Positions 12,669-20,039 of a stretch of DNA of 26,573 nt are shown piece by piece. Made by a program: the position numbers and the translations under genes. Every line of letters starts with the position of its first letter. The stretch's first letter is position 1. Where the stretch lies: NCBI GenBank assembly GCA_035288785.1, contig DATDZF010000075.1, positions 1 through 26,573 of the forward strand. The letters are read 5' to 3'. The DNA is from JACRGC01 sp035288785. Its GTDB lineage: Archaea; Micrarchaeota; Micrarchaeia; Norongarragalinales; SBBD01. The notes below the pieces were generated by a model. The model worked only from the letters and a program-made list of their open reading frames with translations, searched no databases and was not told the DNA's origin.

Positions 12669-15431
12669 TCAGCTGCCGCTCTCATCCGCGGTGCCCCTCC
12701 TATGGGCGATGTATTTTACAATCTCCTCGGCAACCAGGACAGATGTGCTGATTAGGATTACCGCAACCCACTCAACTGCGGACATGTTGACAGTCTCGAA
12801 AATTGCCTCAAGCGCGCCGGTTTGCACTATCAGGATTTGGGAAGCAAAGCCAAGAAGCATCGCCCCGAGGAGGTATTTGTTGGTGAAAATCCCTACTTTC
12901 AGCAGGGGATCGTGGTCGGAATGCCAGCTGAGCGCAATGAAGAGCTGGAAGAATACCAGCAAGCTGAAGGCGGCAGTGCGCGCTTTTGCCAGGCCCTCGG
13001 TTTCGAATTGGTACCAGAACATGGCAAGCGTAAGGATCGTCATGAATACGCCGATGAAAGCCAGTTTTTCCAGCCCGTTCCGGGTTAGGACCGGCATTTT
13101 CGGATCCCGGGGCTTCCTTTTCATGATGCCGACCGCTTTCGTATCCATTGCAAGCGCAAGTGCGGGAAGCGAATCAGTGGCAAGGTTCATCCACAGGATT
13201 TGGATCGGAAGGAGGGGCGAATCCCATCCGACCATTATGGCAAGGAAAATTATCAACACTTCGCCTATATTGCAGGAAATCAGGTATTTTACCGACTTTA
13301 GGATGTTATCGAATATGACCCTGCCCTCCTCGACTGCGGCAACTATCGAGGCAAAATTATCGTCCGTAATCACCATGTCGGCGCTTTCCTTTGCGACATC
13401 CGTCCCGGTTATGCCCATGGCAACGCCGATGTCCGATTTCTTGATTGCGGGCGCGTCATTTACGCCATCGCCAGTCATTGCCACTATCTCCCCTTTTGCC
13501 TTGAGCCCTGCAACAATTTTCAGCTTATTTTCCGGGGAAACCCTCGCATAAACCGAAATATCCTGGACAATTTTTGAGAATTCGGCATCGGGGATTTCCT
13601 CAAGCTCCCTTCCGGTCATCGCCCTGTTCCTGCCCTCCTCATAAATGCCAAGCTCCCTTGCAATTGCCTTTGCGGTAAGCTCATTGTCGCCCGTGATCAT
13701 TACGGTTTTTATCCCCGCCTGCTTGCAGATCGCAATCGCCTCCTTGGCCTCCTGCCTTGGTGGGTCCATCATTGCGATAAGCCCCAGGAATACGAGCTCT
13801 GATTCCACCTCGGGAATGGTAAAATCCGCCCTTTTCCTGGTTTTTAGCAATCGCATTGCAAAGCCAAGGACGCGCAGGCCGCTGGAGGCAAATTCCGCAT
13901 TGCGTTCCAGGTAAAGCTGCTTTGCGGGGCCATCCATCCTTTCCGGCCTGCCATCCTTCATGAAAAAGGCGGATTTTTCAAGTACGAATTCCGGGGCACC
14001 CTTGGAGTAGGCAACAATGCCGGATTCCTCCTCATCGCATATCACGCTCATCATCTTGCGGGTGGAATCGAATGTCAGCTCATCGAGTTTTTTCCGGCGC
14101 TTCTTTTCCTTAAGATAATCAAGGCCCGCCTTTTTCCCGGCAACAAGAAGGCAGGCTTCGGTTGGGTCGCCAATGATCGATGCGTTTTTCCCATCGCCGG
14201 ATAGGGAGGCATTATTGCAAAGCAGGGCGCAATGCAAAAGATCCTGGAAATTTTGCTCCTTGCCGGCATCAATTTTCGACCCGCTCTCGGAAAGGATATC
14301 CCCCGCAAGGTCATACCCTCCGCCGGTGACCGAATATGCCCTCGAATTGGTGAAAATCCTCCTGACGGTCATTTCATTGCGGGTGAGAGTCCCGGTCTTA
14401 TCCGAACAGATTACGGTTGCAGAGCCGAGCCCTTCGGCTGCAGGAAGCCGCCTAATGATGGAATTGCGCTTTGCCATGCGCTGCACGCCAATTGCAAGCG
14501 AAATTGTGACTACTGCCGGAAGACCTTCGGGGATTGCGGCAACTGCAAGGCTTACGGCAATAAGGAAGAAGCTTAGGATTTTATCAAAATCGAGGCCTAC
14601 GCTCAGGTAAGCCCGTGCAACCCCTACAACAAACACCATGGCAACAGCAGCAATTGCAATTTTCCCCAGCTGTTTTCCCAAGGCCTCCAATTTCTCCTGA
14701 AGCGGGGTTTGCTCCTCCTCGATTGTTTGGACAAGGTCCGCTATTTTCCCAATTTGCGTATCCGCCCCGGTAAAGCAAACAACCGCCCGCGCCTCGCCCT
14801 TCGTGACAAGGGTGCTCATGAAAACCATGTTGCGCCAGTCGTTCACAACTGCTTTTTCAGGAACGACAGCGTCGGCTTTCTTGGAAGATGGCTCGCTTTC
14901 CCCCGTAAGGCTCGCCTCCTCTATTTCCAGATTGTGCGCTTCCAACAAACGTGCATCTGCGGGCACCTTGTCGCCCTCATGGAGGATTATGATGTCGCCG
15001 GGAACCAGGCCGGCGGTCGGGATTTCTATTTCAGCGCCCATCCTTAGCACTTTCGCCTTGGGGGTAACTAGCTTCCGGAGCGCCTCTATTGCCTTGCCGG
15101 CCTTATATTCCTGATAGACCCCGATGATTGCATTGATCACCACAATTGCAATGATTGCAATTGAATCGATGTATTCGGGCTCTGGAGAAAAATAGGATGC
15201 GATGGCTGAAATGATGGAAGCGGCAATAAGCAGCAGAATGACGAAATCCTTGAACTCGCCAATGAACATATCCAATAGGGAGCGTTTTTTGCGCTCCTTT
15301 AGGGTGTTGGGGCCGAACTTTAGCAAGCGGCCAGAGGCTTCGGTTGCGCTTAACCCTTCTTTTTGGGAATTTAGCTTCTTGAGGGCCCCCTCTGCGGATA
15401 AGGAGTGGAAACTAACGCTTTCTTTTGGCAT
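12669..15431 (-). CDS. P-type Ca2+-transporting ATPase (SERCA/PMR1-like, P2A)
   Basis: A 920-residue membrane pump that exports Ca2+ (possibly Mn2+) using ATP. In order: cation-ATPase N-terminal domain (SFHSLSAEGALKKL), TM1-2, actuator domain with LTGES (175-179), TM4 with AAIPEGLPAVVTI (298-310), phosphorylation site CSDKTGTLT (Asp344), nucleotide domain with KGAPE (477-481), TGDNE (580-584), hinge MTGDGVNDAP (652-661), TM5 with NIGEV (721-725), TM6 with WMNLATDSLPA (747-757), then further helices. N721, E724, N749, T752, D753 and the PEGL glutamate match both Ca2+ sites of SERCA; PMR1-type pumps keep one. The ATG at 15431 is about 29 bp from a TATA box at 15456-15464. It follows the DUF475 gene. 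Confidence 0.95.
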   Translation of the reverse strand: MPKESVSFHSLSAEGALKKLNSQKEGLSATEASGRLLKFGPNTLKERKKRSLLDMFIGEFKDFVILLLIAASIISAIASYFSPEPEYIDSIAIIAIVVINAIIGVYQEYKAGKAIEALRKLVTPKAKVLRMGAEIEIPTAGLVPGDIIILHEGDKVPADARLLEAHNLEIEEASLTGESEPSSKKADAVVPEKAVVNDWRNMVFMSTLVTKGEARAVVCFTGADTQIGKIADLVQTIEEEQTPLQEKLEALGKQLGKIAIAAVAMVFVVGVARAYLSVGLDFDKILSFFLIAVSLAVAAIPEGLPAVVTISLAIGVQRMAKRNSIIRRLPAAEGLGSATVICSDKTGTLTRNEMTVRRIFTNSRAYSVTGGGYDLAGDILSESGSKIDAGKEQNFQDLLHCALLCNNASLSGDGKNASIIGDPTEACLLVAGKKAGLDYLKEKKRRKKLDELTFDSTRKMMSVICDEEESGIVAYSKGAPEFVLEKSAFFMKDGRPERMDGPAKQLYLERNAEFASSGLRVLGFAMRLLKTRKRADFTIPEVESELVFLGLIAMMDPPRQEAKEAIAICKQAGIKTVMITGDNELTAKAIARELGIYEEGRNRAMTGRELEEIPDAEFSKIVQDISVYARVSPENKLKIVAGLKAKGEIVAMTGDGVNDAPAIKKSDIGVAMGITGTDVAKESADMVITDDNFASIVAAVEEGRVIFDNILKSVKYLISCNIGEVLIIFLAIMVGWDSPLLPIQILWMNLATDSLPALALAMDTKAVGIMKRKPRDPKMPVLTRNGLEKLAFIGVFMTILTLAMFWYQFETEGLAKARTAAFSLLVFFQLFIALSWHSDHDPLLKVGIFTNKYLLGAMLLGFASQILIVQTGALEAIFETVNMSAVEWVAVILISTSVLVAEEIVKYIAHRRGTADESGS

Positions 15432-15455
15432 AGGATGGAAGGGATACTGAATTAG

Positions 15456-15464
15456 GATATATAT
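15456..15464 (-). promoter_or_regulatory. TATA box of the Ca2+ ATPase gene
   Basis: ATATATATC on the minus strand, centred about 29 bp from the ATG at 15431. It shows that the pump gene can be transcribed apart from the DUF475 gene upstream. Confidence 0.6.
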
Positions 15465-15528
15465 GAGTTTCCATTCAAGAGCTAATGCGCAGGTGCGATT
15501 TGGTCATGCTGCCCGAAAAATGGCCGGA

Positions 15529-16470
15529 TTAGAGTACTGGCTTGGGGGAAGGCGAGGTTAACTCCTGGACGGACCTCCATAAAAAGTAGGCGATGATCCC
15601 AATTGTTGCCAGCGGCGAGAGCCAGAATGGCACATTCGCCCCGAATGCGTCCGCAACCATCACAATTCCAAGCACCAAAATCGCATACATGGCGCCGTTC
15701 TTCAAATATTTGTATTTCTTCACATTCTCAACATTGCGGATGGTCATTTCCCTCACAATCAGCGCGCCGATGCCATTCCCGATCAGGATCAGGGGCACCC
15801 ATAGCGTGAAGGCAAAAGCGCCGATCACTCCGTCAATAGAGAAGGATGCATCAATTGCCTCAAGGTAGAATATTTTGCTCCAATCCGACATCTTGCTGCT
15901 CCCTTGCAGCATCTCCTTTTCCTTCTGCTCGGCATTCTCGCGGAACCCATGGATGATGAAGAACAGGGTTGACCCAACCACGGCGCCAAAGGCCATCATG
16001 GGCTCTATTTGCAGGGAATACCAGGTGATTGCTGCCAGGATGATTGAAACAACCGCAAAGAACCACACGCCATGGCGGGCAAATGCCTTCTCATGCGAAA
16101 GCCCGAAATTCTTGGGTTCCAAAAACAGCCAGTGGAAGAAGAGGAATATCATGAATACGCCGCCCATCATCAAAAGTACCGGCGCGGATTGCTCTATTTG
16201 CTCGGCTACATGCGGATCGCCACTGAATGTGGCATTGATGGTGCCCATTATCCCAAGCGAGGGATTTGTTAGGAATACAATAATGAGCGGCAAAATGCCC
16301 CTTAGAAGGAAAACCGCAATAAGAAGCCCCCAGGTAAGGAACCAGCGCCTTGCCCAGGGCGACATTTTGCGCAAAATTTCCGCATTGATCACGGCATTGT
16401 CGAAGCTGGTTATGGATTCGAATAGGGCAAGCCCTGCAATGATCAGGAGTGCGGATAGGAGCTCAACCAT
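15529..16470 (-). CDS. DUF475 (TerC-related) integral membrane protein
   Basis: A 313-residue protein with about eight or nine membrane segments. It has the paired acidic motifs of the DUF475/TerC group: FESITSFDNAVINAEIL near the N-terminus (17-33; E18, D24) and YLEAIDASFSIDGVIGAFAF in the middle (202-221; E204, D207, D213). In related TerC proteins such acidic membrane residues are linked to Mn2+ export and metal loading of secreted enzymes; for DUF475 this is inference. A basic cytoplasmic loop (ENAEQKEKEMLQGSSKMSD) separates the two halves, which look like an internal duplication. The ATG at 16470 is about 25 bp from the TATA box at 16492-16499. Its downstream neighbour is a Ca2+ ATPase. 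Confidence 0.88.
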   Translation of the reverse strand: MVELLSALLIIAGLALFESITSFDNAVINAEILRKMSPWARRWFLTWGLLIAVFLLRGILPLIIVFLTNPSLGIMGTINATFSGDPHVAEQIEQSAPVLLMMGGVFMIFLFFHWLFLEPKNFGLSHEKAFARHGVWFFAVVSIILAAITWYSLQIEPMMAFGAVVGSTLFFIIHGFRENAEQKEKEMLQGSSKMSDWSKIFYLEAIDASFSIDGVIGAFAFTLWVPLILIGNGIGALIVREMTIRNVENVKKYKYLKNGAMYAILVLGIVMVADAFGANVPFWLSPLATIGIIAYFLWRSVQELTSPSPKPVL

Positions 16471-16491
16471 AGCTTACGGGCCTCGCAATAG

Positions 16492-16499
16492 GTATATTT
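16492..16499 (-). promoter_or_regulatory. TATA box of the DUF475 gene
   Basis: AAATATAC on the minus strand, centred about 25 bp from the ATG at 16470, fitting a leaderless transcript. The same octamer is used at 10691-10698. Confidence 0.6.
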
Positions 16500-16557
16500 G
16501 AGAATAAGCGTAATAGGCATTATTAATGATTTCCCGGTTGCTTCGAAGGACTAGCGG

Positions 16558-17145
16558 TTAATTCCGGCGCTTTTTTGCACTCCTTTTCCCTTCCTTTGCG
16601 CTTTTGGCCTTCGGCCGGATCTTATTAGAGTATGCGATCCGAATACCACTTGAGGCCTTCCTTCCCTTTCCGGCCGCATCTAGGCCGCTTTTGCCACTGG
16701 AAGCACTAAAATTGGTTTCTTTCCTTGCATTTCCAAAAGAATTGGGCTTCCCATAGCCATTCCCACCAACTGTTTGGGTCCTGAAATTGGCGCCTTTGCT
16801 GCCATTCTTCCCATTCCCATTAAACGAAAAGTTCATTTTTTCCATCTGCGCGAATTTCTTCCTATCCTCGACATCGGTTTTCATCTGCTTGATCCGTTCG
16901 CGCTTGATCGCTACCGCTTCCTCAACATCCTCAACTCCCAGCGAATAGACCAGGTAATTGGAAAACCTTATGGGGGAACCCCCAATCTGGGTTTTTATGT
17001 ATTTCAGCTCTTCGGGGGATGCGGTCTTCAAAACCACGGTCGAATTGCACTCATCGCAATTCTTATGCTTAAAGCTGGAGTCCCAAACCTGCTTTGCATT
17101 GCAGCCTCCGCAATTGACAACATATAGCTTCACAGTATTAGTCAT
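16558..17145 (-). CDS. zinc-ribbon protein with basic low-complexity tail
   Basis: I do not recognise the family of this 195-residue protein. The N-terminus (about 1-75) has a zinc ribbon made of NCGGCN and NCDECN, plus a stretch about threonine-rich beta strands (STVVLKTASPEEL). A charged helix follows (EEAVAIKRERIKQMKTDVEDRKKFAQ). From about residue 105 to the end it is disordered and rich in Gly, Asn, Ser and Lys, finishing SAKEGKRSAKKRRN. Zinc ribbon plus basic tail suggests binding to RNA, DNA or the ribosome. The ATG at 17145 has GGGGTGGGA just upstream; a further in-frame start at 17163 is less likely. It stands 87 bp upstream of the DUF475 gene on the same strand. Confidence 0.75.
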   Translation of the reverse strand: MTNTVKLYVVNCGGCNAKQVWDSSFKHKNCDECNSTVVLKTASPEELKYIKTQIGGSPIRFSNYLVYSLGVEDVEEAVAIKRERIKQMKTDVEDRKKFAQMEKMNFSFNGNGKNGSKGANFRTQTVGGNGYGKPNSFGNARKETNFSASSGKSGLDAAGKGRKASSGIRIAYSNKIRPKAKSAKEGKRSAKKRRN

Positions 17146-17406
17146 CTTCCCACCCCGATGCATACTGCGTAATAGTGTTATGAGCCTATTTGTAACTACT
17201 TAGCAGCAGTATATTATGGTATAACCAGTATAAATACCTTGCTAACAACATCCGATCTTAATCTATAAGCTAGCAGCTCAAAATTGGTAATTTTTTTAGT
17301 TTTAGGGCTAAATCTGCCCTACAATCAACCAACCTAACAGAATCGGCCTTAGCCAAAGAGATGTTTTATTAATGCTAAAGGTTTGAAAATTGGAAGGGGA
17401 CGGGAT
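17146..17406. other. divergent intergenic region, A/T-rich
   Basis: This 261-bp gap lies between two divergent genes. On the minus strand an A/T element near 17185-17194 could serve the zinc-ribbon gene. On the plus strand TTTTATTAA at 17364-17372 is about 39 bp from the FKBP ATG. A second plus-strand TATA box GTATAAAT (about 17230-17237) with a T7 run at about 17291-17298 might define a very short transcript, but no RNA family is recognised. Confidence 0.4.
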
Positions 17407-18030
17407 ATGAGAATCTATTTGTTTTTACTGATAATGGCACTTCTTGTGCTTGGCTGCACCGGCAATCCTCCTGCATCCACTGCAAGCGCATCCCCAACTA
17501 CGCAGCTTGAAAGCACGCTCCCTCCAATTTCAACAATAACAACAAACTCGGGCAATGGTGGTAACATGGCAGCTGTGGCAAACGGGGACAAGGTAGGAGT
17601 TTGGTATTTGGGCACTTTGGATGACGGCACGGTTTTTGATACAAATATAGTTGAGGAGGCAAAGAAGGCGGGCTCCTATCAGGCAAGCCGGCCCTATACC
17701 CCATTGGAATTTACAGTTGGAGCAGGGGAGATGATCAAGGGCTTTGATGCGGGAGTCGTTGGAATGAAGCAGGGAGAAACCAAAACGATCAAGATCCCAC
17801 CAAAGGAAGCGTATGGGGAGCTTCGGGCGGACCTGATTACAAAAATCCCAATTATTGATTTGAAAGCCTCCGGGATTGACCCAAAGCCAGGCACAATAGT
17901 TTCCACCGGGACGGGCGCAAGGGGCGTAATCCGCTCGGTTGATTCCCAGAATGCGACAATTGATTTCAATCACTTCCTTGCGGGGCAGACGCTAACTTTC
18001 AAAATAACGGTGGAGAAGGTTACTAAATAA
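17407..18030 (+). CDS. FKBP-type peptidyl-prolyl cis-trans isomerase, predicted lipoprotein
   Basis: A 207-residue protein that would speed proline isomerisation of proteins outside the cell. The N-terminus MRIYLFLLIMALLVLGCTGN is a lipoprotein signal with lipobox LVLGC (Cys17), followed by a Ser/Thr/Pro linker to about residue 58. The FKBP domain then shows VWYLGTLDDGTVFDT (65-79), VGAGEMIKGFDAGVVGMKQG (104-123) and IKIPPKEAYGE. A flap insertion (about 138-184) as in SlyD-type archaeal FKBPs is followed by the closing strands IDFNHFLAGQTLTFKITVEK (185-204). The ATG at 17407 is chosen because it begins the signal peptide. The last 23 codons are repeated, diverged, 168 bp downstream. Confidence 0.93.
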   Translation: MRIYLFLLIMALLVLGCTGNPPASTASASPTTQLESTLPPISTITTNSGNGGNMAAVANGDKVGVWYLGTLDDGTVFDTNIVEEAKKAGSYQASRPYTPLEFTVGAGEMIKGFDAGVVGMKQGETKTIKIPPKEAYGELRADLITKIPIIDLKASGIDPKPGTIVSTGTGARGVIRSVDSQNATIDFNHFLAGQTLTFKITVEKVTK

Positions 18031-18120
18031 GGAAGGGTGGCGGAGACCGTGAAGCAGTAACCTTCGCGGCTCAGCAGACATGAAGTCTGCGTGGCACGTG
18101 GAGGGAAACCTTGGTTTCCC
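18015..18120 (+). other. three-hairpin element overlapping the FKBP stop codon
   Basis: Three perfect inverted repeats follow one another. (1) GAAGGTTACT at 18015-18024, inside the last FKBP codons, pairs with AGTAACCTTC at 18056-18065, so the FKBP stop codon lies in the 31-nt loop. (2) GCAGAC-ATGAA-GTCTGC at 18074-18090. (3) GGGAAACCTTGGTTTCCC at 18103-18120. The palindrome CACGTG lies between (2) and (3). The block sits exactly between the FKBP 3' end and its second copy. It may be a structured RNA, a terminator-like 3' UTR or a small mobile element; no known family is recognised. Confidence 0.6.
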
Positions 18121-18201
18121 GGGGGTGTCGATTTCAACCACTTCCTTGCAGGGCAGACATTAACGTTCAAGATAACGGTAGATAAGATTACGAAAACCTG
18201 A
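18091..18201 (+). pseudogene. second, diverged copy of the FKBP 3' end
   Basis: Codons from 18127 read VDFNHFLAGQTLTFKITVDK and ITKT then stop, matching the last 23 residues of the FKBP lipoprotein with only I-to-V, E-to-D and V-to-I changes. By eye 12 of 69 nucleotides differ and most differences are silent third-position changes. The copy is in the same frame as the FKBP gene (168 bp offset) but separated by two TAA codons. A GTG at 18091 would give a 36-residue peptide that reads through the third hairpin. It is most simply the tail of a lost tandem FKBP paralogue. Confidence 0.65.
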
Positions 18202-18296
18202 TTCTTTTGAATTTGGAACAACCGGCTCAACAAATGATTGGCAATCACCATTCCCCAATTAGGCCTGCCCTTTAGGATATTCCTTAGAATGAAACC

Positions 18297-18304
18297 TTTT
18301 AATT
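18297..18304 (+). promoter_or_regulatory. TATA box of the helical hypothetical gene
   Basis: TTTTAATT centred about 28 bp before the ATG at 18328; it rules out earlier in-frame starts from 18238. Confidence 0.55.
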
Positions 18305-18327
18305 TCAGCGGCATCAGTACTTATCCC

Positions 18328-18741
18328 ATGGTAATTGAATGGAGCGGAAACGAAGGAAAGGCGCCGGAGAGAAGGCCAGTTCCAAAAGATTATGAGGAAA
18401 CGCCATTAATGAGGGCCTTGAAACGGCTGCCCCAGGTAAAAGAAGTTGACACCGAAGCCCACGCTTTCGTGCTATCTATTCTCCAACATGCCACCCATGA
18501 TGCAAGGAGCGATCTGGATTTGGCAATTAAGCATTTGAAAAGTAATATGAAGTCGTTAGGAGGAGCCGGCGAATTAGATAAGTGGGGCGATGATGAAAGG
18601 GAACGGCAAAGCGCTATCGAGGGGAGGATGAAGACATTAAAGCAATATGAGCATGCAATCGATTATCTTGATGGCCACAGGAGGATTCTGCTGCAGTTTG
18701 CCAAAGTATACTCCCAAATGGACCGGGAAAACCAAAAATAA
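18328..18741 (+). CDS. hypothetical helical protein
   Basis: A 137-residue, highly charged soluble protein that I do not recognise. After a short polar N-terminus (MVIEWSGNEGKAPERRPVP) it appears all helical, with segments around PLMRALKRLPQVKEVD, HAFVLSILQHATHDARSDLD, RQSAIEGRMKTLKQYEHAID and GHRRILLQFAKVYSQMDREN, and no cysteines or signal peptide. It may form a helical bundle. The ATG at 18328 fits the TATA box. It ends 9 bp before aRF1 and may be cotranscribed with it, which could place it in translation termination, though nothing in the sequence proves that. Confidence 0.65.
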   Translation: MVIEWSGNEGKAPERRPVPKDYEETPLMRALKRLPQVKEVDTEAHAFVLSILQHATHDARSDLDLAIKHLKSNMKSLGGAGELDKWGDDERERQSAIEGRMKTLKQYEHAIDYLDGHRRILLQFAKVYSQMDRENQK

Positions 18742-18750
18742 TTCAGTCTG

Positions 18751-19977
18751 ATGCACATGAGCCAGCAAAGCAAGGAAATGTACGAGTTCAAGAAGCAGAT
18801 AAAGGCGCTAACGGAGTTCCGGGGGAAGGGGACGGAGCTGATCTCCCTTTACATCGGCCCATCAATGCAGGTTTCGGATTTCACCTCCAAATTGCGCGAT
18901 GAGTTCGGCCAGGCGAGCAACATCAAGAGCAAGTCGACGCAGCAGAACGTGCAGGGCGCAATTGAACGGGTGATGCAGTTCCTGAAAGTGCTCGGGCACA
19001 AGGCGCCCCCCAATGGGATTGCCATTTTCTGCGGCAACGTCTCAAAATACGAGGGAAAAAACGACATCCAGCTCTTTTCGGTTATACCCCCATCGCCCAT
19101 GACGACCTCGTTTTACAGGTGCGAATCGACTTTCCAAGTTGAGCCGCTGGAAGAGATGCTCGAGCAGACCGGCGCTTATGGGCTTGTTGTGCTTGATGGG
19201 AAGGAGGCAACGATTGCAATATTGAAGGGAAAGACATTCAAGATCATACGCCAGTTGAACTCTACTGCCCATCAGAAGGTGATGAAGGGAGGGCAGTCAG
19301 CGGCAAGGTTCCAGCGCATACATGAGGAGGTTGTGGAGGTATACTACAAGAGGATTGGGGAAGCCATGGACGCCTATATTACACAAAAAAACTTCAAAGG
19401 TGTGATCGTGGGGGGGCCCGGCCCTGCGAAGGAGGACTTCATGAAATTGAAGCCCTTCAATTACCAATTGAAAGTTTTGGGAGTAGTAGACACTGGCTAC
19501 ACCGATGAGACCGGCATCCGCGAGATCCTTGAGAAATCCTCCGAAATCATACAGGAGCAGGAGGCAATCAAGGAAAAGAAGCTGATAAACGAGTTCATGA
19601 AGGCAATTTCAACCGAAGGGCTTGCCACTTACGGGTATTTCGAGATCAAGGCGGCAATTGAGAAGAACCAAATTTCCAAATTGCTGGTATCGGAGGGGCT
19701 TGAACTGCATAACATAAAATTTGTTTGCGGCCAATGCGGCAATTCAGATGAGAAGATGGTGGATGGGAAATTAGATCTGGACAGGGAAACCTGCCCAAAA
19801 TGCGGCGCAAAGCTGAAAATTGACGAGAAAAGGGATGTTATAGATCTCGTTACTGAATTGCAGGATGCAGCGGCGGCAAAGGGGGTTGAGATAGAGCTCA
19901 TTTCCCAGGAAACGGCGGAAGGGGAGCAGTTTTTCGGGACGTTCCATGGATTGGGAGCGTTCCTTAGGTACAAGTAG
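18751..19977 (+). CDS. prf1: peptide chain release factor aRF1
   Basis: A 408-residue release factor that reads all three stop codons and triggers peptide release at the ribosome. Domain 1 has the stop-recognising NIKS motif (57-60) and the YxCxxxF motif as YRCESTF (122-128). Domain 2 has the catalytic GGQ (180-182) in KGGQSAARF. Domain 3, which contacts the recycling factor ABCE1 and aRF3-like GTPases, contains a zinc mini-domain with C326, C329, C348 and C351 (CGQC, CPKC). Length is normal for archaea. Two ATGs (18751, 18757) are possible starts. It closely follows the helical hypothetical gene and precedes an unknown HTH protein. Confidence 0.97.
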   Translation: MHMSQQSKEMYEFKKQIKALTEFRGKGTELISLYIGPSMQVSDFTSKLRDEFGQASNIKSKSTQQNVQGAIERVMQFLKVLGHKAPPNGIAIFCGNVSKYEGKNDIQLFSVIPPSPMTTSFYRCESTFQVEPLEEMLEQTGAYGLVVLDGKEATIAILKGKTFKIIRQLNSTAHQKVMKGGQSAARFQRIHEEVVEVYYKRIGEAMDAYITQKNFKGVIVGGPGPAKEDFMKLKPFNYQLKVLGVVDTGYTDETGIREILEKSSEIIQEQEAIKEKKLINEFMKAISTEGLATYGYFEIKAAIEKNQISKLLVSEGLELHNIKFVCGQCGNSDEKMVDGKLDLDRETCPKCGAKLKIDEKRDVIDLVTELQDAAAAKGVEIELISQETAEGEQFFGTFHGLGAFLRYK

Positions 19978-20039
19978 GCGAAATGTCGGCAGACCAGTTG
20001 GGCATTTGTCTTATCTATTTTGGAGGTGCATCCGGATAA

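Noticed and set aside
12691..13551. Long plus-strand open frame (286 codons) opposite the Ca2+ ATPase gene.
   Set aside because: It is antisense to well-conserved ATPase motifs and has no recognisable protein features; high-GC third positions create such shadow frames.
15875..16501. Plus-strand open frame of 208 codons opposite the DUF475 gene.
   Set aside because: Antisense shadow of a clear membrane protein gene with no ribosome site or family signature.
18028..18060. Stop-codon read-through joining the FKBP gene to the second copy of its tail, since both are in the same frame.
   Set aside because: Two TAA codons (18028 and 18058) would have to be read, and the first copy already completes the FKBP fold.
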